Assembly (NCBI GenBank): GCA_900315955.1
Contig: ONBC01000020.1
Span: 1 to 34,413, forward strand
Direction of reading: 5' to 3'
DNA length: 34,413 nt
Source: an uncultured Prevotella sp.
GTDB lineage: Bacteria; Bacteroidota; Bacteroidia; Bacteroidales; Bacteroidaceae
Shown here one piece after another: positions 14,647 to 25,700 of this stretch (positions are counted from its first letter, which is position 1; each line of letters starts with the position of its first letter). The notes beneath the pieces are model-generated. The model was not told where the DNA came from. It saw nothing but the letters and a program-made list of their open reading frames with translations, and made no database searches. The position numbers and the translations under genes were made by a program.

Positions 14647-15370
14647 TATGAGTCTTAAATCCGCCTTTGAAACCTACGTTGCCCGGCATGTGGCAGATGC
14701 TGACCGTGCGCAAACACTGCTGCACACGGCTGAGGACTTGTTGCCCGACTTCATCCGTCGAAACATCGACGAGAACTTTACCACACTCTATGATGTCAGT
14801 GACAAGGCGGTGCTGAAAGACTATATTGAGCGCATCATCCTCGACCCTATACTGAAAAGCGAGGACGCGAGTGTCAACGATGTCGGATATATCTCCACGC
14901 TGACGCTCTACCGACGGTTTATGAAGTCGCCGATATACGGTCAGCTGAAGGATGAAGAGGCGGAGGACATGACGGCTAAGCCATCTGCTGACGAACAGCC
15001 AACGGCAAGGAGCCTTGTCGAGGGAGCCATCCTGCAAGATGAGCATTGTACGGGCAGGGAGCGCAACCGTGAGGCACGTGAACAATGCATTGCCTATTAC
15101 AGAACGTTGCACAAGGGTCATGTGGTGTGCGAGTGCTGTGGCTTCGACTTTGAGAAAGCTTACGGTGAGATGGGACGTGGCTTCATCGAGGTTCACCATC
15201 GCTTTCCGCTGTCGCAGACTGATGGTGAGCACGAGGTGAACCCCGAGACCGACCTTGTGCCCCTCTGCTCCAACTGCCATTCCATGATTCATCGCCTTGC
15301 CGCCCGTCCCGGTGACTGTATCTCCTTGGAGGAGCTCCGTTCCCGCTATATCGGCAAGCGGTACTTTTAG
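14639..15370 (+). CDS. HNH endonuclease with zinc-binding cysteines
   Basis: A 243-residue protein. The N-terminal 120 residues are helical and unassigned. The C-terminal part is a McrA-style HNH nuclease: CECCG (Cys164, Cys167), EVHHRFPLS (His186-His187) and PLCSNCHSMIH (Cys210, Cys213, His214). The two CxxC pairs would hold zinc and the HH...N...H set would bind the catalytic metal. The ATG at 14639 overlaps the end of the DUF262 gene by eight bases; a second Met at 14648 would start just after that stop. Either way translation is likely coupled. Standing next to a GmrSD-like protein it is likely part of the same DNA-cutting defence unit. The stop codon is the start of a REP-like half element. 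Confidence 0.9.
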   Translation: MNSMSLKSAFETYVARHVADADRAQTLLHTAEDLLPDFIRRNIDENFTTLYDVSDKAVLKDYIERIILDPILKSEDASVNDVGYISTLTLYRRFMKSPIYGQLKDEEAEDMTAKPSADEQPTARSLVEGAILQDEHCTGRERNREAREQCIAYYRTLHKGHVVCECCGFDFEKAYGEMGRGFIEVHHRFPLSQTDGEHEVNPETDLVPLCSNCHSMIHRLAARPGDCISLEELRSRYIGKRYF

Positions 15371-15498
15371 GAGCGTCGGCTTTCCAGACGACAAAGAAAG
15401 TAGGAGCGTCTGCTTTCCAGCCGACGAAAAGAGTAAAGAAAAGAGCAATTGGCGTCCGGCTGGAAAGCCGGACCTCCTACATTGCTTTTCCAGCCGAC
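15368..15498. repeat. REP-like element, copy 2, with flanking half elements
   Basis: The full 81-bp copy is 15400-15480 and matches copy 1 at 11709-11789 except for about seven bases, mostly in the linker. Before it, 15368-15392 carries another left half (TAGGAGCGTCGGC...) that overlaps the HNH stop codon. After it, 15484-15498 carries a partial hairpin strand (GCTTTTCCAGCCGAC). So this locus shows a cluster of at least one whole and two partial units, as expected from repeated insertion or recombination. Confidence 0.9.
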
Positions 15499-15548
15499 AA
15501 ATCCAACAAAAGAGGACGACATAACATATAAAATTCAGATTTTTATAT

Positions 15549-15556
15549 TATCTTTG
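15549..15556 (+). promoter_or_regulatory. -7 promoter element before the Fic gene (TATCTTTG)
   Basis: TATCTTTG matches TAnnTTTG and is followed by TAGC, 19 bases before the Fic start. No clear -33 element is seen in the AT-rich DNA upstream. It indicates that the Fic gene, and perhaps the large operon after it, is transcribed separately from the HNH gene, which ends in a hairpin-rich REP cluster. Confidence 0.55.
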
Positions 15557-15575
15557 TAGCATGATTAATGAATAG

Positions 15576-16745
15576 ATGAAAGAGAAAGAGCGATATATCG
15601 ATTTTGATGCTTATGAGCGGGCAAAAGAACCGCATAAGCGTGAGAAAGCCTACTACTGGGCTACAGCTATCGGATTGCAGAAAGTGGATGGCTTGGAGAC
15701 TTCTGACTATCTCAAGGAGGTGGCTCAGCGGAATATTGAAGGCGAAATCAATATCGAGAAGGCACAGGAACTCGTCCGCACTTATTACCAGTCAAAGGTA
15801 AACCATGACGGTGATAATGATGACAAACAGGAAGCAGACCTTGCCTCTACACACATTGCACAGCTGCTCTCTGAACCTACTTTTGCCTTTACTGTCGCTG
15901 GTCTGCAGGCTATCCACAAACGTATCTTTCAAGGCATCTTCAAGTTCGCTGGCAAGATTCGTGACTATGACATTACGAAAAAGGAGTGGGTACTGCGGGG
16001 AGACACGGTTTTATATGTCAGCGCACCAGATATCCGCCGAGCCATTGAATATGACCTGGAACAGGAGCGTGAATTTTCTTATAAGGATATGAGTTTGGAT
16101 GAGATGATACCTCATATCGCAAAATTTGTATCCGGTATCTGGCAGATACATCCCTTTGGTGAGGGAAACACCCGTACAACGGCTGTCTTCACCATAAAGT
16201 ATCTGCGGTCATTAGGTTTCAAGGTAGAGAACGACATCTTTGCCAAGAATGCCTGGTATTTCCGTAATGCACTGGTACGTGCCAACTACCACAATTATGA
16301 GAAGAACATCGACTACAATTACTCGTTCATTGAGCGTTTCTTTCGCAATCTGTTGTTGGGAGAGCATAATGAACTGAAGAATAGATATATGCTGATCAAT
16401 CCACCTGAAGAGTGGAAACAGACTGACCCTACAAGTAACCCATCAAGTAACCCATCAAGTAACCCATCAAGTAAGAAAAATGAAAATTTCTTGACCGACA
16501 ACGAGTATATTCTGAAATTAGTATCAAGCATCAAGGAAGAATTCTTATCCTTGCATCAGATAATGACTGCGCTTGGGCTGAAAGATCGAGTTAGCTTTAG
16601 AAAGGTCTATCTGGTTCCAGCATTAGAAGAAGGATTTATAAAAATGCTACACCCTGAGAACCCCAAACATCCCCGTCAGAAGTATCTCCTGACAGTTAAA
16701 GGTCTTGCCCTCTACAACAATATAAAAGAAAAAAATAAAAGATAA
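15576..16745 (+). CDS. Fic-domain protein (probable AMP transferase)
   Basis: A 389-residue protein. The Fic core has IHKRIFQGIFKFAGKIRDYD, the flap region, and the active site HPFGEGNTRT (His192, Phe194, Asn198, Arg200). This is the HPFxxGN(G/T)R motif that transfers AMP from ATP to a Ser, Thr or Tyr of a target. Near the N-terminus, QRNIEGEI (Glu55-Gly56) is placed like the inhibitory helix of class II Fic proteins, whose Glu blocks ATP binding, but the usual leading serines are absent. A Ser/Asn/Pro linker made by a 12-bp repeat separates the core from a C-terminal winged-helix-like region ending YLLTVKGLALYNN. Starts further upstream run into stops. Fic proteins occur as toxins and as regulators in defence islands. 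A 74-base gap separates it from the three-gene operon. Confidence 0.92.
   Translation: MKEKERYIDFDAYERAKEPHKREKAYYWATAIGLQKVDGLETSDYLKEVAQRNIEGEINIEKAQELVRTYYQSKVNHDGDNDDKQEADLASTHIAQLLSEPTFAFTVAGLQAIHKRIFQGIFKFAGKIRDYDITKKEWVLRGDTVLYVSAPDIRRAIEYDLEQEREFSYKDMSLDEMIPHIAKFVSGIWQIHPFGEGNTRTTAVFTIKYLRSLGFKVENDIFAKNAWYFRNALVRANYHNYEKNIDYNYSFIERFFRNLLLGEHNELKNRYMLINPPEEWKQTDPTSNPSSNPSSNPSSKKNENFLTDNEYILKLVSSIKEEFLSLHQIMTALGLKDRVSFRKVYLVPALEEGFIKMLHPENPKHPRQKYLLTVKGLALYNNIKEKNKR
16433..16468 (+). repeat. 12-bp in-frame tandem repeat in the Fic gene
   Basis: AAGTAACCCATC is repeated three times exactly and followed by a partial unit (AAGTAA). It encodes SNPS repeats in the linker between the Fic core and the C-terminal domain. 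Because the unit is four codons long, gain or loss of copies changes linker length without shifting the frame. Confidence 0.95.
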
Positions 16746-16819
16746 TGTTATATAATATTTATGCTGGAAGAGATACAAAAAAGGTGGCGATAAAGTGGCT
16801 ATAAATACAAATTAAAACA

Positions 16820-19726
16820 ATGACCGATAACGACCTTTTACTGCAATGGCACCCGGAAAAGGTGGCACAACTGCGAAAGCTCATCGCACAGGGCAAGCCC
16901 TACGTGTGGATGCTTCGCCTCTCACAGGAAGAGTTTGCGCTTTTGGAGGATGCAGTGCGTCAAAGTCTGAAGGCAGCCCGAGGCAGCCACCGGCTGTTCA
17001 TCGATGCGGCCCACGCCCTGACGACAATCATCTATCTGGCAGAGTGGTATAAGCGTTGTTATACCGGTGCTGAAGGTGATGTGAGTCTTTTACAACTCTC
17101 CTACGAGGAACGAAAACAACTGTGGAAAGCCTCCGGCGTCAATATCCAAACATTCGTATATGATGCTTCGTCGGTAGCCGACAAGACGTCGTTGCGCTGG
17201 CAGGAGTCGCTGCAGGTGCTCGGCGGCCTTGCTGTGCAGGCAGAGTTACGACGTGACGACACAGACCCTCTCCTCGGTAAGCTGTGTCGTATCTATCATG
17301 GTGAGGATGTTGACCTTAGTGAGGTGCGCGACTACCAGCGTGCCGTTGCTTTCCGGGAGTCCATCGCACGCAAACACAGCCTCTATGACTATTTCTCCGC
17401 CATCCTCAGCGACGACCCTCCCTTTGCGCCGTCCGACCTTGTCGACAGTACGTCCCACTTTCGTCGGCTCATCTCCCGAATCAAGGATGCTGACAGAAAC
17501 GTGCGCCGCGATAAGTTTGCCTTTGAATGGCGCATCGTCTATTCGGCGCGCCATAAGAAGATGGTGCGCAGCCTGGTCATCAAACTCCGCCCTGAGGAGA
17601 TAGGCGGAAAATATAAAGAATATATTCGCTACGACCGTCTACGTGACTTTTGGGACATTGCCCATCCCGAGAATATCGACCGCCTGAGCTTTGCCGTTCG
17701 TTTCAAGGATGGCGGCAAGACCATTCGCGAGGCCAACTTCCACAACCCATTGCTGGTCTATACCAACACCGGCAGCAGCTTTATAGCCACCATGCCCCAG
17801 AGCGTTGCCGAGGTAGGTGAGGCCGTTCTCACCGACATCCCTTTAGAGCGCTTTACCCGCATCAGCTTCGTTATGCACTTCGATGACGAGACACGAAAGG
17901 TGCAGGACTTCGAATGTGAACCCTTCTTACAAGTCTATAGCCATCCACAGACCGTTAATGTATGGACGAGCCGACGATGGCCACAGGTGGCGACGGCGGT
18001 CATCTTCTCCAACGGTTACCGCCTGAAAGACGAGGCGATGCGTGAGTCGGCTGTGCAGCTGCCCTTCTCCTATAAAGACAATACAAGCGAAGCTGTCAGC
18101 TGGTGCCCGATTTATGATACCGTTACCATCGTGGATGACTATGGACGTGAACATTCATTCTTCAACCGCAATGGTCACTATCAGGTTCTGGCAAAACGCT
18201 ATCTCAATACCATCAAGTATCTCGACAATATCTATGCCCTATATAAATATGTGGAGCTCAGTGAGGATGATGACGAGGAAGAGATTGATGAGGACGACTA
18301 CGCACAGGAGAACTTGCCCGTGCTGTTTGGCCGAGACGGTCTTGAAGTGAGATATTATCCCCACAACGAGTCCACTGAGTGGACGCCCGTAGAAAGCTAC
18401 GAGCTGGAGTTCAAGGTTGGCGGCAGATACCGGCCTTGGACAGCCGATGAGGAGCCACGACAGGGCAAGCAGTGGCTTCGCATAACCATAAAGGGGCTGA
18501 GCCTGATATACAAGGTCTACTATGTGCCGTTTGTCAAGACCCCAGAACATGCAGAACCCATCTGGCGCGACTTTTCCACGATGACCATCCGCACGGCATT
18601 GCCCGGTATAGCCGACATCAAAGACAACTTCCAGAAAGACCTGACGAAATCTGAGCCAGACGTGAAGACGCTGACCATCGGTGACAAAGGAGAGAAACTG
18701 CTGCTTGACATCTACCGCCCTGTGAAGCTGACGGAACTGTATCAAAACAGCCAATTGATACACTACTATTCAAACGGAGACAGCATCAAGCTGCCGTTGC
18801 TGACCATCAGCCAGTTTGACGTGCGCAACTTCTCTGAGAAAGGAGTGGAAATGTATCACTGTGGGGAACTGGAGAAAGGAATATACAGGTTTCAAAAGCT
18901 TGCAGGCACTAACCTTTCGTATCATCTTTGGAATCAGTCTAAGAAAGCCTCGGAACTCTCTGAGTCACTGCCACTGGGCAACGTGATTGTCTCGCTGTTC
19001 ACTGGAGAGGAAGCAAGTGCTACTGACTTGTATGCATGGGATTATGAGCATGAGCCATATCCCGTGAAGTCTTTTGGCGACTACCCTGGCATTACCTTCC
19101 AAAGCCTGAAGGACCATCCATCACCAAGGGACTACGTCATCCCACAAGAGAATAAAGACGATGACGACGAGGGATGGGGCGACGATGACGAAGAAGAATC
19201 GGTAGGTGCCACTCCCTTCCAGGCATTCCGTGTTGCAAAAGCGCACCACACTTATTTCTTTATCTTCGAGGCTTTGAGACTGATGGCAGGAAGATGGAGC
19301 ATGGTTGAGGATTTGCTCATTCCCTTGATCGAAGTGGGGGGGCTCGACGATGATACGACGATGGAACTCTACCGGATGGCCCGTGAGTTTCATTTCGACT
19401 GGATGCTCCTTGACAGGAACAAATATCTCTCCGCCATAGAGGACAAGGACGAAGAGACGCAAGAGACGATAAAGGCAGGCATCATAGCGCTCTTCCGCAG
19501 CACGCCCAAATGTACGGGCGTGGACGAACGCAACTCACTCGATGACTTCCTTGAGAGATATTGGACATTCACAAAGAATACGTCAACAGACAAGTTGGGG
19601 CAAACGGCTGCTAAGCTCATTCTCGGCGACCCGGAGGCATTAGGGCGCAATGGCAGTATGGATGCTTTTCTTGAGCAGTATGACAGTTGCAGGTATAAAT
19701 ACTCAGAGTTGTCGAAGACAATATAA
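16820..19726 (+). CDS. Large unrecognised protein, first gene of the three-gene operon
   Basis: A 968-residue, mostly soluble protein with no signal peptide and no helicase, nuclease or methylase motif that I can see. The N-terminal 200 residues look helical (KVAQLRKLIAQGKPYVWML, HALTTIIYLAEWYK). The middle is rich in beta strands with many Arg and aromatic residues (FAFEWRIVYSARHKKMVRSL). Two strongly acidic patches stand out: SEDDDEEEIDEDDY near residue 480 and KDDDDEGWGDDDEEES near 780. The C-terminal 150 residues are helical (FIFEALRLMAGRWSMVEDLL). It ends nine bases before the DUF1998 helicase gene, so the two are almost surely translated together. Druantia type III pairs a DruE helicase with one other large protein, DruH; this could play that part, but I cannot show sequence similarity. 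Confidence 0.85.
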   Translation: MTDNDLLLQWHPEKVAQLRKLIAQGKPYVWMLRLSQEEFALLEDAVRQSLKAARGSHRLFIDAAHALTTIIYLAEWYKRCYTGAEGDVSLLQLSYEERKQLWKASGVNIQTFVYDASSVADKTSLRWQESLQVLGGLAVQAELRRDDTDPLLGKLCRIYHGEDVDLSEVRDYQRAVAFRESIARKHSLYDYFSAILSDDPPFAPSDLVDSTSHFRRLISRIKDADRNVRRDKFAFEWRIVYSARHKKMVRSLVIKLRPEEIGGKYKEYIRYDRLRDFWDIAHPENIDRLSFAVRFKDGGKTIREANFHNPLLVYTNTGSSFIATMPQSVAEVGEAVLTDIPLERFTRISFVMHFDDETRKVQDFECEPFLQVYSHPQTVNVWTSRRWPQVATAVIFSNGYRLKDEAMRESAVQLPFSYKDNTSEAVSWCPIYDTVTIVDDYGREHSFFNRNGHYQVLAKRYLNTIKYLDNIYALYKYVELSEDDDEEEIDEDDYAQENLPVLFGRDGLEVRYYPHNESTEWTPVESYELEFKVGGRYRPWTADEEPRQGKQWLRITIKGLSLIYKVYYVPFVKTPEHAEPIWRDFSTMTIRTALPGIADIKDNFQKDLTKSEPDVKTLTIGDKGEKLLLDIYRPVKLTELYQNSQLIHYYSNGDSIKLPLLTISQFDVRNFSEKGVEMYHCGELEKGIYRFQKLAGTNLSYHLWNQSKKASELSESLPLGNVIVSLFTGEEASATDLYAWDYEHEPYPVKSFGDYPGITFQSLKDHPSPRDYVIPQENKDDDDEGWGDDDEEESVGATPFQAFRVAKAHHTYFFIFEALRLMAGRWSMVEDLLIPLIEVGGLDDDTTMELYRMAREFHFDWMLLDRNKYLSAIEDKDEETQETIKAGIIALFRSTPKCTGVDERNSLDDFLERYWTFTKNTSTDKLGQTAAKLILGDPEALGRNGSMDAFLEQYDSCRYKYSELSKTI

Positions 19727-19735
19727 TTGACAGTT

Positions 19736-22700
19736 ATGGCAAAACAGATATTCAGATTCGCAAAACTATATAAGGACAACCGCAAGGCAGTGGTGAACAC
19801 ACTGACATCGATGTGGTGCAGCGAGGCAAAGGACGCAAGTCAGGATGCAACGACAAAGGAACTTTCCGGCATTATCGCCAACATCTTCACCCCGGAGAAC
19901 GCCCAGCCGCTCGTTCAGTGCATGAACAACTATGAGGAAGTGAACACTGTTACGCCCGCTGAGGCTGAGACCCTTGTGGGAAACCTTTGGCGCAAGACCA
20001 TGCCCGAGGGTAAATACTATCCGCCCTACGAACACCAATACCAGTGCTGGCACACGCTATTGAGAGAGAAGAGCGGCGATGGCAAGCCGATGTCGATAGT
20101 GGTGAAGACGGGAACCGGTTCCGGCAAGACGGAGTGCTTCATGCTGCCCCTAGTCCGCGACCTGCTCGACCATCCTGTTGACGGGCAAGTACAGGCTATC
20201 TTCCTCTATCCACTCAATGCGCTCATGGAAGACCAGAAGGCACGATTGGAAAAGATATTGGAGGGCACGAACCTGACATACGCTGTCTATAATGGCGACC
20301 TGCCGGAAAAGGTGCTGCCAGCGAATGCCCATGACTATCAAAAGGTGTTGCGAAAGATAGATGAAATCAAGGGCATAGAGCGTGACGGACAAGGTAACAT
20401 CATCAAATGCAAATATCAGCATGCCGTTGGAACCCGAGAGGAGCTACGCAAGCATCCGGCCAACATCCTGCTGACCAATCCCACGATGCTGGAGTATATC
20501 CTGCTTAGGGACAAAGACCAAACGCTGATTCAGCCAGACAAGCATTCGCTAAGATGGATAGCCATCGACGAGACCCACACTTACACAGGAGCCGGTGCCA
20601 CCGAGATTGCCATGCTGCTCAGGCGTGTGCTCATGGCATACGATGTCACGACGGATACCGTGCGCTTCGCCACCTCATCGGCCACCATTGGTGGTAATGA
20701 CGGCGGCAATCCCGATGAAGAACTGAGGCAGTTCATAGCTGGAATAACAGGATTGGAAGAGCGTCAGGTAAGGGTCGTTGACGGCAAACGCAAGGGCATT
20801 GAAAAGATTCCGCACGATGAGGACGAGAAATACTGGAAACGCCTCATCAACGCCAACACAGACGGTTATATTCCACTGGACAAGCTCTTTGACGGACAAG
20901 AAACCATAGAGGAAAATCTGGAGCATCTGGACCGAATGTGCCAGAAAGCAGAAGACAAGAACCTAACCGACCTGCGCGTAAAGGTGCATTACTTCTACCA
21001 TGTGCCCAACCAAGGCCTGTTCGTTGATGTATCACAGTATGCCAACGGAGCTTTCAAAATTTATACAGAGAACCGCACGGACAGCGGGGAGAATGGGAGA
21101 ACGCCACTGCTGGAGATGAGCCGATGCAAACATTGCGGAGAATATATTGCCGTGGCTGAGACCAACGGCACCGGCGACCGATTTCAGCCCATTACTATGG
21201 ACGACAATGACATGTTTGACCTGGAAGTAACCGAAGAGACAAAGAAGAACTTCGTCGTCTTCGGGCTGTCTGACAAGGAGACATCCATAGGCGATGGCAA
21301 CGTGCCGTATGACATACAAGGCAACAAGCTGATACCCGGTGGAATGAGTCCCGAATATCGTGACACGAAATGGCATGTGGTAGGCAACCATAACTGTTGC
21401 TGTCCACACTGTGGAACGAAGCTGACCAAGACACCCAAATCAGAGGAGGCGAATCCCGATGGTGTCCTCAACAGCGAGGAGGACAGGAAGAAACTACAGA
21501 AGTTTCGTGTGCCGGCCGATTTCATCTCTCGACTCATTGCGCCGTCAACCCTTGACCTGATGACAAAGCAGAAGCCCAAGGACGAGCGGAAACTGGCCAT
21601 GCACGACGGGCAACAATACATCAGTTTCGTCGACAGCAGACAAAATGCCGCCCGAGCCACCATCAAACAGAACCTGGAAGAAGAACGGCTGTGGGTGTAC
21701 AGTGTCATCTTCCATGAACTGTGCCGCAGGTCTGCCAACAGCCATCCTTCAAAGGAAGAGGCGATGGCAATGATGAAGAAGGTGATAGATGACCCGTCAG
21801 TTGACCTGCAAAGGAAAATGAGTGCCTTGACAGCCATACAGGCCTTGCAATCTACGGACGGAAGAATCGTCGATGAGGAGTTGGAGCATTTGACCTTAAA
21901 GTCTGTACTGTCATGGAACGATATAGCCGCCCTGCTCAACGCTGACAAATATTTCGACAAGTTCTGCCTTCAGTTTGCCGAGCGGTCGGAGCTGAGCAAG
22001 GAACTTGACGAAAACGGCAACCTTACGTCCGACCTAAAGAAGAAATACACGCAGTCGCTTTTGGTGGAGTATCTCTCCAAGCGTCCTCTGTCGGCAGCCG
22101 CACCCGAGACGATGGGACTGTTTACGTCCTACTATGAGAAACTGGAGTCAGCCTATACCGATGACCTGCCCGATGCCGTGAAGGCGTTCAATGGGCAAGT
22201 CAGCGAGTCTTCACAGATCAGCAAGAAAGATTGGCACGACCTCATGCAAGTGTTTCTCGATTTCACCGTCCGTTCCAACGAATCAGTCTTCCTCCATCTG
22301 CCCGATGACGAGAAGACAGATATCTTCCGCACAGTGCGCTTCGCCACAGAGAAGGAGCGTCGCCGCCCGGTGAGGAAGCCACAAGTAATGGACAAGGGCA
22401 GCAATCAGTCACGCATCGTCCGCATGATAGCGTCGCTCATCGCATGCGACCGACATATACAGACACAGGATGCCATACGCGGCTATAAGACATTGATACA
22501 AAGCGTTATTGATGCTATGTGGAAATGTCTGACAAGCAAGTACAAGTTGCTTGTCCACAGCACACATTATGACGAGGAAGAGGGAGTACAGATAAAAGAT
22601 AGAGACGAGGTGATAGATGACGTACATTACATTCCCTACCGTCTGAACCTTGTAGACTTGAGTTTCAAACTGTATGATGACGTTTGGCTTTGTGATACCA

Positions 22701-25700
22701 ATGTTAGCAAGGACAGCCAGCACGTTGCACGTCTACGTCCCGTAGAGACCTTGTTCAAAGGCTTCTCACCGTATATGATAGGTGGCGAGCCAGTCGTGGT
22801 AGATGAGGAACTTCATGAAAAATGGCAAAGCTATCCATATTATAAAGGGAGTGCGGACGAATTTCCATCATTAGAAAAACTGCATGGGTGGGCTTCGGCA
22901 AACAGAAAACTGTTGTTTGACCACAGCTTGTGGAGCCAATATGGCGTATTCTCCATGCGTTTGGACGAGATATATCGTTATCCCAAACTCTTCCTGCAGG
23001 CCGAACATACGGCGCAGGTGGACAAGATGATTTCGAGGAAGGTGCAGGCTGACTTCAAAGACCATTGCCTGAATATCCTCGCTTGCTCCACGACCATGGA
23101 GATGGGTGTTGACCTTGGCGACCTTGAGCTGGTTATGCTCGACAGCGTACCACCACGTCCAGCGAACTACAAGCAGAGAGCCGGACGAAGTGGACGACGC
23201 GGTCAGGTGCGCAGTGCCTGTGTGACACTGTGCGGCTCTGACGTGCTCGGCATCAGGACACTACGGGATCCGTTAGGGACACTCATCATGAAGAAGGTGG
23301 CAAGCCCGATGGTGGACTTAAACAGCGGACAGGTGATACAGCGGCATGTGGACTCCTTCCTCGTCAGGGAGTTTGGCGTGTTTGGCATGGGAGAGAATGG
23401 CGGCAGCATCACACAACAGGTTATCAACTATTATACCAACTATTTCCTCGATACAGACGGGGCAACCAAGCACGTAACCATTAAGAAGAAAGTGGGCAAC
23501 GCTCCTGTCGGACCAGGTGACGGCCTCGGTGATCCGACCGGTACGCCGTTTGAGACATTCAACGAATTATGCAGTAAACCGTTGTCAGCGTCTTTAAGGA
23601 AGAAACTGACAAAACTGCTTGACGGTACTATCTTCGCAGGAAAGGAAAAGGTCGTCGTGAACAATGCACGCAAACTGAATGAGAAATGCTACTGCGATTT
23701 GGAAATGCGTGTGCGTGACCTAAAGGAAGCCTACAATGCAGCCAAGAGCGCTAAGCAGCGGGCTTTCTTCATGTTGAAATTCATTGAGCCATTGGCAGCA
23801 CGTCTGCTGTCGTTCTGGGCCACACACCGGTTTATACCTAATGCCAATATGCCAGTGAATGTCGTGGAGTTTGACATTAACTCTGCTACACAGACTTCAT
23901 ATACAGCCGTGACACCTTCCAATCCGTCATATCCCCTGCGCACGGCACTGTCGCAGTATGCGCCCGGTAATCCCATTGCACGTGACGGTATTGTCAGGAT
24001 TGTACGCGGCATCAGGTATACCGACTTTTTCAAACCCACGGTAACGTTCAAGAAACTATACCGCAACAAAGAGCAGGTGGTCATCGACGCAAAGAATGAG
24101 ATTGACAACCTTTTGCCGTGGTCCGTCAGTGAGACGACGGATCTGGATATGCTGCAGCCCACAGAATTCATCCCGGACATGAACGAGTCGCCAAGTCGAA
24201 TTCTTGACAAGACAACCTATACCAAGGTAAGCGCACAGCTCATCGGTACTGACGAATGGTGTCCAGACCGTACTGAGCCACACCTGTTTGATGCCCGAAG
24301 CAGCAGGGAAAGTGGCAATGGACAGATATTGTACTATAATGAAGGAACAGGCTTTGGATATTGCCATTGTACAAAATGCGGACGCACGGTACTGGAGTCT
24401 TGGGCGGCAGCATCGGCAAGCGACCCCGACAAATTGCCCGACGAAATGAACCCGGTGCAGTCGAAAGATCCAGAGAAGCCTAACTTCCATTTTTCACTCA
24501 TGAAGAAAAATGGAAAAGCCGTACACTGTATGGGGTGCAACAGTCCTGAATATATTAAGAGGAATGTGGTCCTTGGCGATACGATACCCACTGACTACAC
24601 CGAGATAAGAATCCGGCATATTGACAAGGACTGGTTGAAGAGCCGAAAGGACAATGTAGGACTGCTCACCACACTGGGACTGGTGTTTACCCAAGCACTG
24701 TCTGAGGAACTGAGCGTGCTAAGGGATGACCTCGACTTCACGGTAACGCCTAACGGGCATATCTGTATTTTCGACACTAACCCCGGCGGATCGGGCTATT
24801 CCAATCAACTGGCAGGTATGGACCTGCTGAAAATCGTCATCCGTCGTGCAAGGACAATGATAGAGTCTGCCCAAGCCTCCAAGTCAAAAGAGACGTTGAT
24901 AGACAAGTCAACCATGAGGTATATCAACTATATAGACATTGACGCAGCTAAGGCTTGGCTTGACGAGGAATTGTCGGCACAGAAAGTTCTGCCGAAGAAT
25001 ATTGCAGACGTCTTCCCGAACGCCACAGAGACTTCGCTTGTCAAACTGGAACGTACATTCGCCACATCGCTGCACGATGCCGTATTGTTTGTCGACGACA
25101 ACTTCAACAAATGGAACTATGATGACCAGGAACATGGATGGCGTCCACAACTGCTCAGCTATTTCTATCCAAGAGGTATGCAGACATCGTTCTGCGTATG
25201 CAGGAACAAGGGATATGAGATGACAGAACCCATTTACGCAATGGTCAGGAATGCAAAAGCGTGGACGAAGAATCAGGAATTCCTTGTTATGGACAATCCG
25301 TTCACTAAGAACGGCATCTATCCCATTGCATACATAGAGGGCTACCTGTACTTCTCTAATAACCCCTTGCATACTACACTCGATGATAACTGGGGCGGCG
25401 GAACGCTGTACTATGTCAAGGCCAAGAATCCAGCACTCGACGCTGAGGTGTTAGTGGAAGAGCAGAAGCCTGCAACTAAACTCATCATCATGTCAGGCAA
25501 CGACTATCTGAATATCCATACTGACGAGCTCGGCGGTATATTGAGCAAACTATCCGGAGGCATAATTGAAGACTTCATAACCGAATGTAAACAGGCGGGT
25601 AAGAAATTGGAGATTAGCTATCAGGACGAGCATCTGAAGAGTATTCTCGGAATGGTATTCACCCTCCAGACCATAGGCTGGTTTGTCAAGTCTGTTGGCA

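Noticed and set aside
14609-15448. 279-codon open frame on the minus strand across the HNH gene
   Set aside because: It is antisense to the HNH nuclease, whose Cys and His motifs are unmistakable, and it runs into the REP-like repeats.
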